This document shows, piece by piece, positions 51,559 through 61,006 of a DNA stretch of 64,000 nt (positions within the stretch are counted from its first letter, which is position 1; the number at the start of each line of letters is the position of its first letter). Source of the stretch: Anaerostipes hadrus ATCC 29173 = JCM 17467 (lineage in GTDB: Bacteria > Bacillota > Clostridia > Lachnospirales > Lachnospiraceae). The notes under the pieces are model-generated. The model was not told the DNA's origin. It was given only the letters and a program-made list of their open reading frames with translations, and did no database searches. The position numbers were made by a program, and so were the translations under genes. The DNA lies in NCBI RefSeq assembly GCF_030296915.1, contig NZ_AP028031.1, positions 2,301,001-2,365,000 on the forward strand. The letters are read 5' to 3'.

Positions 51559-52617
51559 CTAAACTACAATGTCTATATTAAAGTTTTCCATTGCGTCAAG
51601 AATTCCCATCTGTGAACTTAAGAAAACATTTTCCCCGGTAAGTGCTTTTTTGATCTGATCTTCTGTCATGTTCACAGTGTCTTCGTTTTTGCTCTCTAGG
51701 TATTTCTTGTTTCCTTCGATGTCAATTTCGATTGACGCACTTGATAAAATTGTTCTTGATACAAGTCCATCCAAATATTCTTGGCAATTCGCTAATAGTA
51801 AGCATTTGTTGTCATAATTATTCGGATACTGCCCTAACCAGTTGTTTTTGATCGTATCTGTAAGATCGGTCGAAACGTGATCCATCACATCAATCATCTT
51901 TATTTTTTTAAAATCATCTGTTTTTGTATCTGATACAGTTGTTAATGAATTGATGCCCCTTGCAACACGGATGTAATCACCATCCCTAAACACAATAAAC
52001 TCCCCTGCATCAATCTTTTCATCCATTTCTTTTTTGGATAATTTTGTACAGCTTTCTGCATCTTCCAGAACTGTGTACGTGCAGCTCATTGTAAGCGGTG
52101 TTCCTGCAAGGATTCCTGCAATCCTTGAGCAAAACTTGTCAGCATCATATTCTTCTCCACTAATCGTCACACTTTCAGTCGTGTAGTTGATAATTCCTTC
52201 ATCGTTCGCTGTTGTATTTGCAAGAACTGCCTTTACTTTCTTTCCTGATTCTCTTTTTTCTTTGATCCATTTCGTTACTTTTGCTTTCTGATCTTCCTGT
52301 AATGCTGATCCGAATGTAAGATAATCGAATTTTACATTGTCTAGTTCATCCAGGATCGTATCAAGATCTGCATATTCAGACTGTCCAAAAAAGCAGATTA
52401 CTTTCTGCGGCTTTTCTCTTCCACCTTCCATTGCAAACTGGATTTGTATTTTTGCATCTTTTGCAATCGAAGCATCCAGATCATCTCCCGGTCTGTATTC
52501 TTTCGGATTCATTCCAGAATTATTTGCAAGGACTAAAGCAACAATTCCGTTGTCATTTCTCTGTTCAAATGTCTTTGCAAGTTCTCTGAATATAATGTTA
52601 ATGCTTGGCATTCCCAT
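51559..52617 (-). CDS. tail sheath protein (XkdK-like)
   Basis: 352 residues. N-terminal PSINIIFRELAKTFEQRNDNG and the C-terminal phrase SSQMGILDAMENFNIDIVV fit the sheath family. Its presence marks a contractile tail. Ribosome site AGGAGG with start at 52617. Confidence 0.9.
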   Translation of the reverse strand: MGMPSINIIFRELAKTFEQRNDNGIVALVLANNSGMNPKEYRPGDDLDASIAKDAKIQIQFAMEGGREKPQKVICFFGQSEYADLDTILDELDNVKFDYLTFGSALQEDQKAKVTKWIKEKRESGKKVKAVLANTTANDEGIINYTTESVTISGEEYDADKFCSRIAGILAGTPLTMSCTYTVLEDAESCTKLSKKEMDEKIDAGEFIVFRDGDYIRVARGINSLTTVSDTKTDDFKKIKMIDVMDHVSTDLTDTIKNNWLGQYPNNYDNKCLLLANCQEYLDGLVSRTILSSASIEIDIEGNKKYLESKNEDTVNMTEDQIKKALTGENVFLSSQMGILDAMENFNIDIVV

Positions 52618-53056
52618 TGTTTAGGTCCTCCTTCATTTCTAATTCTTTCATTAGCGGTGCATCCGATGGCTTGTATAAGTCGTCCAGGAATTCTGAATCA
52701 AATGTGATCCGTGGAACATTTCCACGTTCTCCGGTGTATTCCATTCCAAAATTCATGATCGGAACCTTTTTCTTTTCCGTCTGCATCGCAAATAAAAAGA
52801 TTTGCTTTATTTTTTCAATATCTTTCAATACTTTGATTTCCTGTCCATACTCGCCTCTTTCATGCATAAGAACAATTTCTACAGCGTAACGCTGTTGATA
52901 CCTGTTTTTCGTGTATAGCTCTCCATTTTCCGTGATTCGTACAAAGAAACACGGATATTCCATTTGTTCTACGACTCCAAATTCGTAACATGGATAATCA
53001 AAGTTCTCATTTAATGCGGCTACGACCGCTTTTTTCATGTCATCAATCGTGATCAT
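52598..53056 (-). CDS. tail terminator / DUF6838-type protein
   Basis: 152 residues, beta-rich (YPCFFVRITENGELY, RYAVEIVLMHERG). Place between HK97-gp10-like and sheath genes fits the tail terminator. Confidence 0.78.
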   Translation of the reverse strand: MITIDDMKKAVVAALNENFDYPCYEFGVVEQMEYPCFFVRITENGELYTKNRYQQRYAVEIVLMHERGEYGQEIKVLKDIEKIKQIFLFAMQTEKKKVPIMNFGMEYTGERGNVPRITFDSEFLDDLYKPSDAPLMKELEMKEDLNNGNAKH

Positions 53057-53523
53057 AGTCCTGCATCATCCTTTACTCTTTGTAAGACTCTTCTTAGTCG
53101 TTCTTCGTGCTTTCCGCCCCAGTTTTTCAGAACTGCTGATACAATTCTTTTTCCTGGGACAAAGCCAACACATTTACCACCATTTTTGAGTTTTTTCCCA
53201 TTCTTTTTAAATGGCGTTATGATCTCATGACCATTTTCAACCAGATGCCAGTGCGGATTTTTTCTTCCCTCTGCCATAAATTCTTCCAGGATTACACCAT
53301 TGATATGCTTTACTGGTCCTAGTCGGAATCCTTTTGTAAGATTTCCTGTGTGTTTATCTGTAGCGGATAAAGCTTCTTTTCTTACAGCCTTGCTGAATTC
53401 TCTTCCTTCTTTTTTTAGTTCTTTTTCTGCATAATCCGGATACCTCTTTGCTACTTTCTCCAGACTCTCTCGTAATTCATCGAACGTAGCAGTGTCGAAT
53501 TCAAAATCAATTTCATCTGACAT
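53053..53523 (-). CDS. HK97 gp10-family head-tail component
   Basis: 156 residues from ATG 53523 (GGAG upstream). ATFDELRESLEKVAKRYPD, TGNLTKGFRLG and the PHWHLVENGH segment are family features. It lies at the head-to-tail junction between the small phage protein and the tail terminator. Confidence 0.85.
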   Translation of the reverse strand: MSDEIDFEFDTATFDELRESLEKVAKRYPDYAEKELKKEGREFSKAVRKEALSATDKHTGNLTKGFRLGPVKHINGVILEEFMAEGRKNPHWHLVENGHEIITPFKKNGKKLKNGGKCVGFVPGKRIVSAVLKNWGGKHEERLRRVLQRVKDDAGL

Positions 53524-53698
53524 CGTTTTTTTGCTCCATTGTGTCCGAATCGGACACCGATTCTTTTTCTTCTGGTACATCTTCTACTAATCCAAGTTTT
53601 TTCAGATCATTTACGACTCTTCGATCGTCACATTCTTTGATCTCATCTTTTTTCATGTTAAATGTACCTACAAATGTTGTTTTCGCTCTTATTTTCAT
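53513..53698 (-). CDS. small phage head-tail region protein
   Basis: 61 residues; GGAGG lies 9 nt before the ATG at 53698. TFVGTFNMKKDEIKECDDRRVVNDLKKLGLV resembles small proteins between connector genes, but the family is not recognised. Overlaps both neighbours, so it is likely real. Confidence 0.7.
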   Translation of the reverse strand: MKIRAKTTFVGTFNMKKDEIKECDDRRVVNDLKKLGLVEDVPEEKESVSDSDTMEQKNDVR

Positions 53699-54017
53699 CT
53701 TCTACAGCCTCCGCATGCAGTATCAGAAATCTATCCGCTTCGTTTTCATTTTCTACCGAATCAATTCCATACATTTGATCCTTGTATCGAATTTTCATGT
53801 TTTTATCAATTCCTTTTCGATATCTGATCGTAAATTGCATTTCTTCCGTTGCTTCGTTTTTCAGAAGCTTGATTGATTCGGAAGATCGGATCAGGCGAAC
53901 TTTTGCCCATACTCTGGCAATTAACTTTTCTTTTCTGATTTTTTGTCCAAGTTCATCCTTATCCCATCCAAAACCATAGATCTCTATTTTTTTATTCATG
54001 TCTCCGATGTTAATCAT
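53658..54017 (-). CDS. phage head closure protein
   Basis: About 119 residues from ATG 54017 (GGAGG 6 nt upstream). NKKIEIYGFGWDKDELGQ and the VWAKVRLIRSSE segment fit the SPP1 gp16-like family that closes the head after packaging. Confidence 0.82.
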   Translation of the reverse strand: MINIGDMNKKIEIYGFGWDKDELGQKIRKEKLIARVWAKVRLIRSSESIKLLKNEATEEMQFTIRYRKGIDKNMKIRYKDQMYGIDSVENENEADRFLILHAEAVEDENKSENNICRYI

Positions 54018-54309
54018 CTTCATCCTCCGAATAATTTTCCAATTGTAACTGCAATAAGATCGTTCTTGCAATACACGAAATTTTCTCGTTATTCTTTGTT
54101 TCCAGGATAGATCGGTTATCATACAATTGCTGCATGATCAAAAACAGTGCAAGTTTCATCCTTGCACTGTTTTCATCAAACTTTCCAACTGCTGCCGCCA
54201 CTGTTTCACATGCTGCATCGAACGCAAGATTGAATACTACATCATCTTCTTCAACTTTCAGATACTCGCTTGCTTCTTCAAGAAGCTGTGAACGTACATC
54301 AGCATCCAT
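54010..54309 (-). CDS. head-tail connector protein
   Basis: 99 residues, helical (SQLLEEASEYLKVEEDDVVFN). Size and position after the capsid gene match gp6-like connectors. Confidence 0.82.
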   Translation of the reverse strand: MDADVRSQLLEEASEYLKVEEDDVVFNLAFDAACETVAAAVGKFDENSARMKLALFLIMQQLYDNRSILETKNNEKISCIARTILLQLQLENYSEDEDD

Positions 54310-54312
54310 TTA

Positions 54313-55614
54313 TCATCCTTTCTGAGCTGTGATAAACTCTTCAATGATCTCATCTTTCTTTGTCTTTGTAATTGTGTAGCTCTTAGTTGTTGCAAGCTGT
54401 TTAATTTCGTCTACAGTCATTGCTTCCAGTTCTGATCTTCTGTATTTTTTTGTTGGTTCTGAGATCTGATCTGCCGGAATTTCTGCTTTATATACCGCCA
54501 TATCATCGACGATCTGGCAGTCTAATCGTTCACGTACTTTAATTCCAGTCTGGTCTTTACTCCATAAATCTCCTGCTTCTGTAGAAATTCCGATTGTAAG
54601 CTTTTCTCTGTCAAACAGTGTGATCGCTTCTTCAAAGTTTCCGCAATAAATCGGCACCTTTCCAGTAGCTCCATTTTTGATCGTCTTATTAGACATAACT
54701 GCAACCGGATATGTGCCGAATAATAATCTTTTGGACGGATTTGTTACATCTTTCTGTAAGATGTAATTTCCTTCTTTGTCTTTTAATTTGTCTAACCAGT
54801 TAAAACCACTCTGGTTTGTTAACACTTTCGATCCTGCGACTAATGCCGGATCTAATTCGACGTTAAAGATGTTTTTCAGATCATCGACAGATGTTGCTTC
54901 AATTTCAAAACCATCCGTCATTTCATCCAATTTTTTAATGATTAGTGCATTTCTTGTTGCTTTTACTTTTCTTGCAATCCAGTTTTCCAGGTAAGAAATA
55001 ATATTTTCGTCGGAATCCTCCAGCAGTTCATATGTAGCTTTTAAGATTCCACCGAATTTTTTTATCACATACTCAACTTTCTTTAAAACTGGAGTTGCAA
55101 CATCAGGAAACTGGCTTTCTTCGTCTACTGTATCGAATGGAACTGAATCTGCATTCACTTCGTACACTCTGCTGCCTTTTACCTTTGTTGTGCGTTCTGT
55201 CCTTACGATCGTTTCTAAGGCATCTTCGGAACGTCTTAGTGTTCTAATCGTTGTAGAGATATCCGCTGGTACTGTTAAGCCTCCATCTTCGTCAGATCCC
55301 TCTTTCATAGCATCCAGCACTTCCATATCTTCCTTTGCAACTGGTTTCTTTTTAAACCCAGCTCTTAATGCATTTACAAGTGCAGATACTACGTTTTTCT
55401 TTCCTTTGATTTCGTTTACTTTTCCTGCTGCTGCCTGGTTCTTTACACTATCTCCTTCTTCTTTTTCCATTTCATCAAGAAGATCATACTTCTCCTGAAG
55501 CTCCTGCATTTCTTTTCTTGCATTCTTTGCATCTTCTAACTTATCCTGGGAGATCAGATTCTTGATCTCTTCTTTCTTCTGTGTAATTTTTGCTGCAATT
55601 TCTCTCTTATCCAT
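54313..55614 (-). CDS. major capsid protein, HK97 fold
   Basis: About 433 residues from ATG 55614 (AAGGA 6 nt upstream). N-terminal 110 residues are a helical delta (scaffold) region (KITQKKEEIKNLISQDKLED), cut off by the protease; the rest is HK97-like (GGLTVPADISTTIR, FGTYPVAVMSN). Followed by connectors. Confidence 0.93.
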   Translation of the reverse strand: MDKREIAAKITQKKEEIKNLISQDKLEDAKNARKEMQELQEKYDLLDEMEKEEGDSVKNQAAAGKVNEIKGKKNVVSALVNALRAGFKKKPVAKEDMEVLDAMKEGSDEDGGLTVPADISTTIRTLRRSEDALETIVRTERTTKVKGSRVYEVNADSVPFDTVDEESQFPDVATPVLKKVEYVIKKFGGILKATYELLEDSDENIISYLENWIARKVKATRNALIIKKLDEMTDGFEIEATSVDDLKNIFNVELDPALVAGSKVLTNQSGFNWLDKLKDKEGNYILQKDVTNPSKRLLFGTYPVAVMSNKTIKNGATGKVPIYCGNFEEAITLFDREKLTIGISTEAGDLWSKDQTGIKVRERLDCQIVDDMAVYKAEIPADQISEPTKKYRRSELEAMTVDEIKQLATTKSYTITKTKKDEIIEEFITAQKG

Positions 55615-56452
55615 TCTGTTTCCTTTCTCCATACTTGTTTAAGCTTTCTAATAGTTCTTTTTTCTCTTTTTCCCTTGCCTGGTACTCGCTAAAAGATTCG
55701 TTGAAAATTTCTTTTATATCCTGTCTGCTTAAAGGCCTCTGCTCATCCTTTTTCTTGGCATTTTTACCCTGCGCAGTCAGGCTTGTTGGGACATTTTTGT
55801 AACAAAAAAACATGGAGCTTCCGGCACATGCGACTGCATCGTTTGCTTCTTCGACTTTTATGTCAAATAACTCTGCTGCCTCTTCTCCGGTTAACCATGT
55901 TTCATCATTTACTTTTTGTTCAATTTCTTCTTTGTCTACCTTGGCTTTTGTCATGTATGTCTGCATTATCGCTTCCTGGCAAGTATCCAGAGATTCTGCA
56001 TCCTTTCGCAGATCATCCGCATTTTTTGTTGTAAAAAAATAGCTTGCCGATGGCTTATGGATCATAACTGTTGCATTTTTAGGCATTACGATCTCATCTC
56101 CTGCCATCATAATGACGGATGCGATGCTTGCTGCTAATCCATCAACATACACTGTCTTGTGTGCATTGTTGCGGCGTAGCATGTTGTAGATTGCAATACC
56201 GCCAAACACGGAACCACCGCCAGAATTGATATGGATGTTAATGTTTTCAGTTCCGTCCAACTGATCAAGGAATTTTTTTACATCTCCCGGTGCCATATCG
56301 TCTTCATACCATTCGCTCTGCCATGTTTCGCTTACAATATCCCCATAAAAAAACAGATCCGCTGAGGAATCTGTCTGGTTCTTAATCGTCATAGATCCAC
56401 AAACTTTTGTGTTTCCGTCACGATCTTTGTTATAAAATTTTAGTTCTTTCAA
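55607..56452 (-). CDS. head maturation protease, ClpP-like
   Basis: 281 residues. INIHINSGGGSVFGG, the serine in DGLAASIASVIMMAG and the histidine in MIHKPSASYF are the S14 catalytic set. It trims the capsid delta region. The gene order portal-protease-capsid is standard. Confidence 0.93.
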   Translation of the reverse strand: MKELKFYNKDRDGNTKVCGSMTIKNQTDSSADLFFYGDIVSETWQSEWYEDDMAPGDVKKFLDQLDGTENINIHINSGGGSVFGGIAIYNMLRRNNAHKTVYVDGLAASIASVIMMAGDEIVMPKNATVMIHKPSASYFFTTKNADDLRKDAESLDTCQEAIMQTYMTKAKVDKEEIEQKVNDETWLTGEEAAELFDIKVEEANDAVACAGSSMFFCYKNVPTSLTAQGKNAKKKDEQRPLSRQDIKEIFNESFSEYQAREKEKKELLESLNKYGERKQNG

Positions 56453-57696
56453 GCACTCGTTTCTCCTTTCTTATATTGTTCTCCTGCCATTTTGACCGGA
56501 ATAAAGTTTCCATTCATAAGAAGCACGTCTCCATCCGGATCTCTTGGAAGATCTAACAGTTCTCGTGCTTCATTTACCTTACGCATTCCGTTTTGAACTC
56601 CCTGAGCAAGTATTTCCATCTGTGTCTTGGAGTCTGTCCTCAGGATCGCTTTTTCGTTGAATTTACAGCTTTTATCTGTTCCTATGTACAATTTGTACGT
56701 TAATTCCTCTTCGTACTGTTTCAGAGGGAATAACATAGTATCAACTAAGAATGACAGCTGCTGCATTTCGCTGTTTGCATAGGACGACTTTTCATAATCA
56801 TTGATCTGATTCGGCTTGACTCCGAACGCTCCTGCAATTTGCAACGCTGTATATTTCTTCAGTTCAAAGAACTGTGCATCTGTCAGCTTGTAATTTAATG
56901 GCTGTAGCTGCATACCTGCTGGTACTGGCACAATCTTTCCGGCATTCTTCGGGCCTGAAAGATACTTATCATACTTCTTTTGCAATAATTTGATCCTTGA
57001 TTCATCAATTTCTCCAGAATACTGTAGTGCCATCGATGCAGTCATTCCGCCTTTGTACAGATTCGACATGTACTGTTGGCTCTGTGATGCCCCTTCTACC
57101 ACATCTCCAAGCATATCTCGTACCGGGATTCCTGTTAATCCATCTAACGTCATTGACGTTTTAAAGTGCAGCACATCCATTTCTGGAAATACATACATTT
57201 CTCCATCCAGCGGATCTGTATATTGATAATAGATCTTGCCTTCTCCAGCAAATATTCCCTTGTTATCATAGATCGGTGTCACGCAATTTGACTGCATAAT
57301 CCAAAGGCCTACGTTTTCGCTTCCATTCCTGGAAATTCTTCGTTGAATCCATACATATCCATTCCCATAATGATTTCTATTGTTCTCAACTGTTGCAAAG
57401 AATATAGATGGTGTCATATGTGGATTCGGTCTTTCATTTAGTAGTTTGGATGTATCGTCCGGATCTGCTCTAACCTTTCCTTTGCTCCCTTGCCATTCAT
57501 AAACCTTAATTGGCAGTTTCCCCATTGTTTCCGATAAGATTTTCATGCAAGTGTAGTAAGTTACCTCTCGCAATTCACTCTTATTTCTGTATCCAATTCC
57601 AAGCCATTCTGCAAAGTCCTCTTCTGACATTCCCTTTGTTGGAGATCCTCTAAACCAATTTGTTATTTTATTTATAATGTTTGCTGCTATTCCCAT
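56449..57696 (-). CDS. phage portal protein
   Basis: About 415 residues from ATG 57696, chosen because AGGAAG is 5 nt upstream. WLGIGYRNKSELREVTYYTCMK and KPNQINDYEKSSYAN are typical of HK97-type portals (pfam Phage_portal). Forms the ring through which DNA enters the head. Confidence 0.93.
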   Translation of the reverse strand: MGIAANIINKITNWFRGSPTKGMSEEDFAEWLGIGYRNKSELREVTYYTCMKILSETMGKLPIKVYEWQGSKGKVRADPDDTSKLLNERPNPHMTPSIFFATVENNRNHYGNGYVWIQRRISRNGSENVGLWIMQSNCVTPIYDNKGIFAGEGKIYYQYTDPLDGEMYVFPEMDVLHFKTSMTLDGLTGIPVRDMLGDVVEGASQSQQYMSNLYKGGMTASMALQYSGEIDESRIKLLQKKYDKYLSGPKNAGKIVPVPAGMQLQPLNYKLTDAQFFELKKYTALQIAGAFGVKPNQINDYEKSSYANSEMQQLSFLVDTMLFPLKQYEEELTYKLYIGTDKSCKFNEKAILRTDSKTQMEILAQGVQNGMRKVNEARELLDLPRDPDGDVLLMNGNFIPVKMAGEQYKKGETSA

Positions 57697-57704
57697 TTTT
57701 CTTC

Positions 57705-59438
57705 CTACCATTCATTTGCTAAAAATTCATCTAACGCTTCTTGTCTGATATTGTTAAATTCGTGATACCTTGCTAATTTATAGCCACACAGCGTCGCATC
57801 TACTGGATCAATCTTCTTGGATGTTGCATCCTTATCGATCTTGATCAGTCCATTATTTTTTTTAATCACCGCATTACTCATTGAGTAATTCAAAACCGGA
57901 TTATACAAATAGCATACAGTTCCCATGTACACTTCTTCCCTGAATCCCTCTGTTGCTTCATTCAAGGATTTGTGGCTCTGATAAACTTCTTCAACAATAT
58001 AGCCTTCATTCGATAAATCAATCATGATCTTACTTGCATTTGCCGGATCAAAGCATAATGTCTGGATATCCAGTTCATTTTCTTTGCAAAAATTAAGAAC
58101 GTAATCCATTACTACGTTTTGGTCCACGATTTCGCTATTTGTTATTGTTATGAATCCTTGTCTCTCCCATGCATCATATGGAACTTTATCCCTGAATACT
58201 CTTTCCATTAGTTTTTCTTGGTTTGGAATAAACGAATGAGATAATACAATGTATTCTGTGATTTCTCTTCCTGTCTGGTCCAGTTTCCCATTTCTATACG
58301 GAATCACAAACGCTACTGACGTTAAATCAATTTTGGAAGACATATCGAAGCCAACATAAACTGGCTTCCCTTTGATGTCGATCGGAAGTTTTTTCACTTC
58401 ACATTTCTTCCATTTTTCCATATTCATGTAGCCATTTTCCTTCTGCTGTACCCACATGTTCAGCATTTTTGTTAAAAAGGCTATCATTTTTTCTGGAATT
58501 ACCTTTGCGATCTCGTAATCTCCACGGATTTTTTCTCGCCCGGCCGGATATGACATTCTGATTGGATTCGCTTTCTTCCAGTTTTCTTCATCTCCAATAT
58601 CATCTCCCTGGTCAATTTCCATGATGTCAATCAGATATGTATCATTTTCAACATCAATATTAGAATCTAACACCTTGCTGCAGTAATCGTATTCCTGTGT
58701 ATAGCAAGGATACGTCAGATCCATTCCAGCTGTTGTGATGATCATCAACAAAGATTCTTTTGTATTCGATCCAAGTCCAAGGTCAAGAAACTCTGTTGTT
58801 TTGTGCTGGTGGTACTCGTCTACAATCAGCCCGGCTGGGTTCGTTCCGTCTCCAGTTTTTCCATCTTCTTTTGACAATGCTTTTATATAGCTTCCTGTTT
58901 TTACATGTGTGATCGCATTATTTGTAAGTTTAAACTTCTTTCTCAATGGCGATCCGTTCAGCATCAGTTTTGCTTCTTCAAATACGATCTTAGACTGATC
59001 TCGTTTCACACCTGCTGTATAGTATTCATAAACTTCTTTATTTTTTGTTGCCTGCACAGAAATCTCATACAATGCAACGCCTGCTTCTTCCTGGCTCTTT
59101 GCGTTTTTTCGTGCAACCTCTATAAAACTTTTCTTAAACCGCTTATACCCATCCTCTTTTCTTCTCCAACCATACAATTGGCACAAATGAAACTGCTGCC
59201 ATTCTGTCAGCTTGATCGGCTTTCCTGCTAGGACTCCTTTTGAATGTCGCAGTAAGCTAAACCATTTGATAATTTTTTGTGCTTCCTGGTCGTCCCAGTA
59301 AAAAGAGGCTTCCCCACTTTCTTCCCTTTTCACATCTCTCAAGAATCTGCTGCATGCCTGTTTATGCTTCTTGCAAGAGATTATATTTCCGCTAATGCAG
59401 TCGGTTGCATACCTGATCAGCCTGTTTTTTACTGTCAT
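57705..59438 (-). CDS. terminase large subunit
   Basis: 577 residues. ATPase part with ARKNAKSQEEAGVALYEIS (Walker A-like) and GLIVDEYHQHKT (Walker B); nuclease part with YVGFDMSSKIDLTSV. Cuts and pumps phage DNA. Directly after the small subunit, overlapping by four bases. Confidence 0.95.
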   Translation of the reverse strand: MTVKNRLIRYATDCISGNIISCKKHKQACSRFLRDVKREESGEASFYWDDQEAQKIIKWFSLLRHSKGVLAGKPIKLTEWQQFHLCQLYGWRRKEDGYKRFKKSFIEVARKNAKSQEEAGVALYEISVQATKNKEVYEYYTAGVKRDQSKIVFEEAKLMLNGSPLRKKFKLTNNAITHVKTGSYIKALSKEDGKTGDGTNPAGLIVDEYHQHKTTEFLDLGLGSNTKESLLMIITTAGMDLTYPCYTQEYDYCSKVLDSNIDVENDTYLIDIMEIDQGDDIGDEENWKKANPIRMSYPAGREKIRGDYEIAKVIPEKMIAFLTKMLNMWVQQKENGYMNMEKWKKCEVKKLPIDIKGKPVYVGFDMSSKIDLTSVAFVIPYRNGKLDQTGREITEYIVLSHSFIPNQEKLMERVFRDKVPYDAWERQGFITITNSEIVDQNVVMDYVLNFCKENELDIQTLCFDPANASKIMIDLSNEGYIVEEVYQSHKSLNEATEGFREEVYMGTVCYLYNPVLNYSMSNAVIKKNNGLIKIDKDATSKKIDPVDATLCGYKLARYHEFNNIRQEALDEFLANEW

Positions 59439-59923
59439 ATGTCACCGAATTCATCATTGATCTCGTTATCAATGCCTTCTCTCGCAATCGTTGCCGCTTT
59501 CAGTCTCGAATCTATCGTGAGTCCACACATCGATGCGAACTTCCTCATCTCCTCTGAATACATTTTTTGCAGATCACACAGTGGATTTTTAACCAAAATT
59601 TCGCCATTTTGAGTCGGTTTTTTAATCACTTTATTCTCTTTTTTGAGCTGTTTTGTAACTGAAATATAGTAAGAAAACGCATTACAATAGCACCCCAGGT
59701 TGTTCACATCCAGGTTACCGATCACATCAATTTCCATTTTTTCGAACTCTTTTACAAGTCTTTTAAATTCATTTTTAGCCCTGGCATCAATGAGCCAAGT
59801 TGGCGGTTTTGCTAGGGTTTCCTTGCCTGTGAGCACAAGTCGTTCTTCCAGTTTTTTGTCTTCCTGTTGTGCAACTGTCAGATTCCCTTTTTGTGTTGCA
59901 AGTGGTTTTCGTTTGCGTGGCAT
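59435..59923 (-). CDS. terminase small subunit, P27 family
   Basis: 162 residues from ATG 59923 (AAAGGAG upstream). PPTWLIDARAKNEFKRLVKEF and NPLCDLQKMYSEEMRKFASMCGL match the P27-like family. It recognises the packaging site. Confidence 0.9.
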   Translation of the reverse strand: MPRKRKPLATQKGNLTVAQQEDKKLEERLVLTGKETLAKPPTWLIDARAKNEFKRLVKEFEKMEIDVIGNLDVNNLGCYCNAFSYYISVTKQLKKENKVIKKPTQNGEILVKNPLCDLQKMYSEEMRKFASMCGLTIDSRLKAATIAREGIDNEINDEFGDI

Positions 59924-60004
59924 TTTCTCACTCCTTTCATTTTTCAAATTTTATATTTAGAATTTTGTGAAAAGAAATCTAGGGCGTGCGGTCTATAGGA
60001 ATGA

Positions 60005-60472
60005 TCAAAACAATTTGACCACCCCTCCCACCTCTGAATTTTCCTTTTTCTTCCATTTCTCTTTGTATTCAAGAAGCAAGCGGATCATCTCTTCTTCTCT
60101 TCCTTCTCTCATTGCTTTATGCACTATCCCATGACTCTTGTCGCTTAGCGCTATAAGATTCCCTCTGTCTAGTCTCTTCGCATAGTCTGTCGATATCGGA
60201 ACAATGTGATGAACCATTGTCGCTGGTATGAATTTGCCATCGTGATAGTATGCATAGAGATCTATATACATGTAATGTGTGAGTACATCTTCCTTTGTCA
60301 GTCTCCAAGCTTTTGTCTTGTAGAATGCAGCGCGTGTCTTGTTCCTTCGGTGCTGATCGTAGTCCTTATCTCGTTCCTTCTTCTGCTGCCGTCTGATCTG
60401 CTTAATGCATTCACATGTTGTACCGGATGGAATTCTTTTCCCACATTTGCTGCATCGTTTATAAATTGGCAT
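60005..60472 (-). CDS. HNH endonuclease
   Basis: 155 residues. N-terminal zinc pair CSKCGKRIPSG; HNH motif MVHHIVPIS ... NLIALSDKSHGIVH. In many cos-type phages an HNH protein next to the terminase is needed for packaging-site cutting. Lies between the tRNA gene and terS. Confidence 0.9.
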   Translation of the reverse strand: MPIYKRCSKCGKRIPSGTTCECIKQIRRQQKKERDKDYDQHRRNKTRAAFYKTKAWRLTKEDVLTHYMYIDLYAYYHDGKFIPATMVHHIVPISTDYAKRLDRGNLIALSDKSHGIVHKAMREGREEEMIRLLLEYKEKWKKKENSEVGGVVKLF

Positions 60473-60490
60473 TGTATCACTTCCTTCTAC

Positions 60491-60564
60491 TGGACCTCCA
60501 GGGACTCGAACCCTGGACCGATCGGTTATGAGCCGACTGCTCTGACCTACTGAGCTAGAGGTCC
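60491..60564 (-). tRNA. tRNA with CAU anticodon (Met or Ile2 type)
   Basis: 74 nt with full cloverleaf: acceptor GGACCTC / GAGGTCC, D-arm GCTC/GAGC, anticodon loop CTCATAA, and T-arm CAGGG TTCGAGT CCCTG. CCA is not encoded. The CTCATAA loop fits elongator Met or lysidine-modified Ile2; I cannot choose. It is on the late-gene strand between the half-S subunit and the HNH gene. Confidence 0.92.
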
Positions 60565-60568
60565 ATAA

Positions 60569-61006
60569 TTAAATCATCATCTTTTTCAGATACCATCTTT
60601 TCTGTTCTTTCTCTAATCGTATCTGTTCTTCTAATAGCTGTATCTCATCATTAACCATCCTCATATTATTAACCACATATCTCTGCACATCCTCGTTGTC
60701 ATGCCAATAAATTTGGAAGTGTTTTAATGTCCCAAATTGTAAATTGATTGTTGTCCTGTATCGTCTTAAGAAGTTTGGAAAACACCTCTCAATTGCAATA
60801 AACATATAATCAGTATTGATCTTATCTTTTGGTTCAAACACTGCATATCTTTGATCTATCAATCCTTTATCCTTAATTTGTCCAACACTTTCATCTACCG
60901 CACTCAGCTTTATAAAGCAAGTACCTGCTTTATACTCTTTCCCAGATACTGCACGTTCTACATTACATATGTCATAAATATTTATTTTTCTTGTATTTAA
61001 ATTCAT
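60569..61006 (-). CDS. half-size HsdS-like DNA specificity subunit
   Basis: 145 residues: one target-recognition-like domain, then a C-terminal helix (NDEIQLLEEQIRLEKEQKRWYLKKMMI) as in type I S subunits. The start overlaps the end of the methylase gene by four bases. A half subunit would work as a dimer, giving a palindromic or two-fold target. Confidence 0.75.
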   Translation of the reverse strand: MNLNTRKINIYDICNVERAVSGKEYKAGTCFIKLSAVDESVGQIKDKGLIDQRYAVFEPKDKINTDYMFIAIERCFPNFLRRYRTTINLQFGTLKHFQIYWHDNEDVQRYVVNNMRMVNDEIQLLEEQIRLEKEQKRWYLKKMMI

